From: Bacillus sp. FJAT-50079
GTDB taxonomy: Bacteria; Bacillota; Bacilli; Bacillales; Bacillaceae_C
Length of the DNA: 64,000 nt
Reading direction: 5' to 3'
Assembly: GCF_018343515.1 (NCBI RefSeq)
Contig: NZ_JAGYPD010000003.1
Span: 326,116 to 390,115 of the forward strand
The notes beneath the pieces were generated by a model. That model saw only the letters and a list, made by a program, of their open reading frames with translations, was not told where the DNA came from and made no database searches. The position numbers were made by a program, and so were the translations under genes. Of the stretch, positions 60,980 to 64,000 are shown one piece after another; the first letter of the stretch is position 1; each line of letters opens with the position of its first letter.

Positions 60980-61747
60980 ATGATACAAAAAACACGATTG
61001 AACAACCGGCAGAATCAAATTTATCAAGAGTTAATGAAAAAAGGAGAGGTCTTTACGAAAGATCTTACAGAACGTTATAGCGTCGTTGAGATGACGATTC
61101 GACGTGATTTTGAGAAATTGGAGAATATGGGTTTAATTAAAAGGATATCTGGAGGTGCGATTTTAACAGCCAATCCGGATATAGGTGTGAGTAAACGAGC
61201 GAGTCTAAATTTAAAGGCGAAAGAGTCGATTGGCCAAAAGGCAATCGAGTTTGTTCATGAAGGAGAAGCAATTTACATAGATTCAGGTACAACAACCCCA
61301 TATTTTGCAAAGTATTTACCACAAGAATGGGAATTATCGATTGTTACGAATGCGTTGAATGTTGTGTCGCAAATACAGAAGCCAAATAAAGAAGTCATCA
61401 TTCCTGGTGGAATTTTTATAGAATCTACTTCATCGCTCGTAGGTCCAATCGCAGAATCAACGTTGGAAGGGCTATCATTTGATAAAGCATTTTTATCGGC
61501 CTCTGGATTATCTCTAGACCAAGGGTTTAGCAATGCAAACGCATTTGAGGTTCAGATTAAGCAAAGGGTATTAAGGCAATCGAAGGAAGTTACTGTTTTA
61601 ATCGATCATAGTAAATTTGGTCAACAATTCCTTTATAAAATTTCCACGTTAAAAGAGGTAGATCGAATTATTACTGAGGTAGAGCCTTCCATTGAATATC
61701 AAAAATTAATGAGTGAGTTTGGCGTAGATCTTATCATTTGTAAGTGA
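60980..61747 (+). CDS. DeoR/GlpR-type transcriptional regulator
   Basis: This 255-residue sugar-phosphate-responsive repressor has an N-terminal DeoR helix-turn-helix (RQNQIYQELMKKGEVFTKDLTERYSVVEMTIRRDFEKLE region, then GLIKRISGGA) and a C-terminal sensor domain with DSGTTTPYFAKYLP and IDHSKFGQ. The start is at the ATG at 60980 behind GGGAGAC. It lies 120 bases before the sugar-binding protein gene and presumably controls that operon. Nearby half-sites TGTTC (60882) and GAACA (60912) may be operator parts, at low confidence. Confidence 0.92.
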   Translation: MIQKTRLNNRQNQIYQELMKKGEVFTKDLTERYSVVEMTIRRDFEKLENMGLIKRISGGAILTANPDIGVSKRASLNLKAKESIGQKAIEFVHEGEAIYIDSGTTTPYFAKYLPQEWELSIVTNALNVVSQIQKPNKEVIIPGGIFIESTSSLVGPIAESTLEGLSFDKAFLSASGLSLDQGFSNANAFEVQIKQRVLRQSKEVTVLIDHSKFGQQFLYKISTLKEVDRIITEVEPSIEYQKLMSEFGVDLIICK

Positions 61748-61867
61748 TTTCTCCAAAAGCTTTAAAAAATGCGCATGATACATGGGTTCATTAGAAAATC
61801 TCTTTATCTGGTATTAAATCATTTAAATGATTTTAATATATTTATATTTAAAAGAGGGGGAAGTATA

Positions 61868-62824
61868 ATGAAAAGGTTTACGTTTTTGTTCCTAGTTGCC
61901 CTACTAACGATAGGGTTAGTTGCGTGTAACAAGGAAGAGGCAAGTGGTTCAAATGGTAAAGGATCGAAGGATCAACTCGTTTTTGGTTATACGTCTATGA
62001 CACAAAACAATCCGTTTTTCCAAGTGCTTGAAGAGGCAATACGAGAGAAAGTAGAGGCAAATGGCGATAAGCTTATTACAATGAACCCAGCCATGGATGT
62101 CGAGCTCCAAATTAATCAGATTGAAGATTTGATTTCACAAGGGATCGATGCTATCTTTTTAAATCCAGTTGACTGGGAAGGAATTAGGCCAGCATTGGTC
62201 ATGCTTGAGGAAGCGGGAATCCCAATTATAAACTATGATACAGAAGTGAAAGATTTCGATTATGTCACCGCTTATGTCGGCTCGGATAATAAAAATGCAG
62301 GTAGAGTGGTCGGGCAAGATTTAGTTGAAAGATTTCCTGATGGTGGAAAGATTGTCATACTTGATAGCCCAACAATGAATTCAGTAAATGATCGAATTGA
62401 TGGGTTTTTAGAAGCAATTGAAGGGAAGAATTTTGAGATCGTTGCCCAACAGGATGCTAAAGGAGATTTAGAAATAGCGTTGGGGCTTACAGAGGACATC
62501 TTGCAAGCACACTCCGATTTTATTGCGATTATGGGTGGAAATGATCCAACTGGTCTAGGGGCGTTAGCAGCTTTAAAGGCAGCTAATCGTGATGATATTG
62601 TCGTTTATGGGGTTGATGGATCACCAGATGCAAAAGCAGCGATCGCTGAAGGAGGACCATTTGTCGGCTCGGGAGCACAATCACCTATTTCGATTGGACA
62701 ACAATCTGTTGATGTTGCATATAAAATTTTGAACAAAGAAGAATTTGAGAAAAGAATCCCTGTTGAAACTTTTATAATCAATGAAGATAACGTAGAGGAA
62801 TACGGAGTAGATGGTTGGCAGTAA
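61868..62824 (+). CDS. RbsB-like sugar ABC transporter substrate-binding lipoprotein
   Basis: This 318-residue lipoprotein has its lipobox at LVAC (Cys20), anchored outside the membrane, with a type-I periplasmic binding fold (Peripla_BP_4): FGYTSMTQNNPFFQVLEEAI, QINQIEDLISQGIDAIFLNPVDWEGI, YVGSDNKNAGRVVGQDL and the hinge segment VYGVDGSPDAKAAIAEGG. The start is at the ATG at 61868 behind AGAGGGGG; the frame extends upstream without a ribosome site. Relatives bind ribose, galactose, allose or autoinducer-2-like sugars. The ATPase gene follows after a long inverted repeat. Confidence 0.92.
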   Translation: MKRFTFLFLVALLTIGLVACNKEEASGSNGKGSKDQLVFGYTSMTQNNPFFQVLEEAIREKVEANGDKLITMNPAMDVELQINQIEDLISQGIDAIFLNPVDWEGIRPALVMLEEAGIPIINYDTEVKDFDYVTAYVGSDNKNAGRVVGQDLVERFPDGGKIVILDSPTMNSVNDRIDGFLEAIEGKNFEIVAQQDAKGDLEIALGLTEDILQAHSDFIAIMGGNDPTGLGALAALKAANRDDIVVYGVDGSPDAKAAIAEGGPFVGSGAQSPISIGQQSVDVAYKILNKEEFEKRIPVETFIINEDNVEEYGVDGWQ

Positions 62825-62830
62825 AAAGTA

Positions 62831-62955
62831 GATGATAGGTTAGATTATAGGTGACTCATATGTTGGGTGTCTGCTTTCTAAAAAGTGAATGTAAACGCAT
62901 ACATTTGATTCGAACAAAATAAGGAAGCGGACACCGATGGGTCACCTTTTATCAT
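62831..62955 (+). promoter_or_regulatory. Long inverted repeat enclosing a cre site between binding-protein and ATPase genes
   Basis: The left arm (62831-62880: GATGATA ... GGTGACTCAT ... GGGTGTCTGCTTTCT) is complementary to the right arm (62921-62955: AGGAAGCGGACACC, GATGGGTCACC, TTTTATCATT), with small bulges and G-U pairs. Roughly 40 bases including the cre site form the loop. It would hold up or protect transcripts between the two genes. Confidence 0.65.
62889..62904. promoter_or_regulatory. Perfect catabolite-responsive element (cre)
   Basis: ATGTAAACGCATACAT fits the consensus WTGNAANCGNWNNCAW at every defined position. Its place inside the operon, after the binding-protein gene, suggests a CcpA roadblock to ATPase and permease transcription. 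Confidence 0.75.
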
Positions 62956-62971
62956 TAAACGGGGTGGGAAA

Positions 62972-64000
62972 ATGGGAAGCAAATTGTTGGAAATGAAGGG
63001 AGTTACGAAGAAGTTTCCTGGAGTGTATGCATTAAAGGGAGTTGACTTTAACCTTGAAAGTGGAGAGGTACATGCACTTCTCGGTGAGAATGGTGCGGGT
63101 AAATCAACTCTCATGAAAATCTTAAATGGAATATATAGCATCGACGAAGGCGAAATTTTTATAGATGGAAATCAGGTACAAATTCATGACGTAAAAGATG
63201 CGCAGCATTATGGAATTAGTATTATTCATCAAGAAATCGTATTAGTACCCTATTTATCGATAGCAGAAAATATTTATTTAGGGAGGGAGCCTTTAACAAA
63301 GTCTGGTTTTATTGATATTCATACGATGTATGAAAATGCGCAAACGTTCTTAGATGACTTTGATTTAGGTTTATCAGCCAGAACGCCTGTTAATAAACTG
63401 ACGGTAGCTCAACAACAAATGGTTGAAATTATTAAGGCGGTATCATTTCATTCGAAGATTGTAGTGATGGATGAACCAACGTCATCGTTAAGTGAGAAAG
63501 AGGTAGATTTCTTATTTAAAACGATCAAAAATTTAAAAAGGAAAGGCGTTGGAATGATTTATATATCCCATAGAATGAATGAATTATTTGAGATCTCTGA
63601 TCGAATTACGGTCATGCGAGATGGAACATATATAGGAACGGTTAAAACAGCCGACACAACAAATGAAAAGCTAATCGCTATGATGGTAGGGCGGGAATTA
63701 ACGAATTACTATGTCAGGGATTATTTAAAGACAGGTGAAGATGTACTAAAGGTAAGCAATTTATCGAAAAAAGGTGTTTTGAAAAATGCCAGCTTCGAAC
63801 TAAAGAAAGGGGAGATCCTTGGTTTCGCTGGATTAGTCGGTGCGGGAAGATCGGAACTAATGAAGTGTATTTTTGGACTCGATTCGTTTGACGAAGGGGA
63901 CGTTTTTGTGAATGGGGAAAAAGTTAGCATTAAAAATCCGAATGACGCAATCAAAAATCGGATCGCTTACGTCACAGAAAATCGGAAAGAAGAGGGCTTA
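62972..64000 (+). CDS. RbsA-like sugar ABC transporter ATP-binding protein, 3'-truncated by window edge
   Basis: The first 343 residues of a double-ATPase sugar importer subunit are present and the frame is open at the window end. The first domain has Walker A LGENGAGKST (about 38-47), signature LTVAQQQMVEI and Walker B VVMDEPTSSL, followed by the His-containing YISHRMNELFEI. The second domain begins KKGEILGFAGLVGAGRSELMKCIFG; its degenerate Walker A (GAGRSEL) is normal for RbsA/MglA. The start is at the ATG at 62972 behind GGGGTGGGAA. The permease gene should follow off-window. Confidence 0.93.
   Translation, partial: MGSKLLEMKGVTKKFPGVYALKGVDFNLESGEVHALLGENGAGKSTLMKILNGIYSIDEGEIFIDGNQVQIHDVKDAQHYGISIIHQEIVLVPYLSIAENIYLGREPLTKSGFIDIHTMYENAQTFLDDFDLGLSARTPVNKLTVAQQQMVEIIKAVSFHSKIVVMDEPTSSLSEKEVDFLFKTIKNLKRKGVGMIYISHRMNELFEISDRITVMRDGTYIGTVKTADTTNEKLIAMMVGRELTNYYVRDYLKTGEDVLKVSNLSKKGVLKNASFELKKGEILGFAGLVGAGRSELMKCIFGLDSFDEGDVFVNGEKVSIKNPNDAIKNRIAYVTENRKEEGL

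Overview
The window reads as chromosome of a motile, low-GC, spore-former-type Bacillaceae. The order yvyE / degS-degU-degV-comFA-comFC-yvyF-flgM ... flgN-flgK-flgL-yviE-fliW-csrA-hag is the Bacillus late-competence and flagellar neighbourhood. Shine-Dalgarno sequences are strong, TTG and GTG starts are frequent, and there are sigma-D promoters and cre-like sites. No rRNA or tRNA gene was seen, and the only mobile element recognised is one broken IS3-family copy.

Layout. (1) 1-15.4 kb, carbohydrate uptake and catabolism: the end of one sugar ABC operon (binding protein, two permeases, SDR dehydrogenase), a C39-like peptidase, a YesM/YesN-type two-component system on the minus strand, a second sugar ABC transporter, and a six-gene catabolic operon (cupin, Gfo/Idh oxidoreductase, sugar-phosphate isomerase-like protein, a Tm-1-like/PEP-hydrolase-like pair, XapX). 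The second transporter and the catabolic operon share a near-duplicate 66-bp promoter/activator region, so they probably form one regulon of the two-component system. (2) 15.4-32.7 kb: EamA exporter, phosphoglucomutase, galactose mutarotase, GH51 arabinofuranosidase, the IS remnant, assorted small genes (DUF2071, LMW-PTP, SLAP, VanZ, LysM-M14 peptidase), then a divergent ROK regulator and galK-galE-galT-fructokinase, then araM (glycerol-1-phosphate dehydrogenase). (3) 32.7-39.3 kb: yvyE, degSU, degV, comFA and comFC, with repeat-rich gaps. (4) 39.3-49.7 kb: flagellar genes. The usual yvyF-flgM-flgN-flgK-flgL-yviE-fliW-csrA-hag order is interrupted between flgM and flgN by five genes (a FliK-like protein, a FlhB-C-terminus-like protein, a FliS-like chaperone, a second flagellin, a YaaR-family protein). 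(5) 49.8-60.5 kb: directly downstream of hag, a visibly AT-richer surface-modification island. It holds a 1024-residue fusion of GT2 glycosyltransferase, TPR-like repeats and a TagF-like phosphotransferase; a WbpB/WbpD/WbpE-like set for a diamino-uronic sugar nucleotide; a decayed flagellin C-terminus; and a complete phosphonate set (phosphonopyruvate decarboxylase, LicC-like nucleotidyltransferase, cytidylyltransferase-PEP mutase fusion, Fe-type alcohol dehydrogenase) predicted to make and activate 2-hydroxyethylphosphonate. (6) 60.5-64 kb: a DeoR regulator and the start of an RbsB/RbsA-type sugar ABC operon, whose ATPase gene runs off the right edge.

Most notable: the hag-linked island suggests flagella, or another surface polymer, decorated with an unusual amino-uronic glycan carrying a phosphonate. 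The TagF-like domain of the fusion is the natural candidate to transfer a CDP/CMP-activated phosphonate. This is inference from gene content and order; each enzyme family is recognised from motifs, but the pathway end product is not proven. Other signals worth checking are two unrelated intergenic arrays with a ~21-bp period, a flagellin relic that brackets part of the island, the duplicated promoter region, and a long inverted repeat around a perfect cre site between the rbsB-like and rbsA-like genes.
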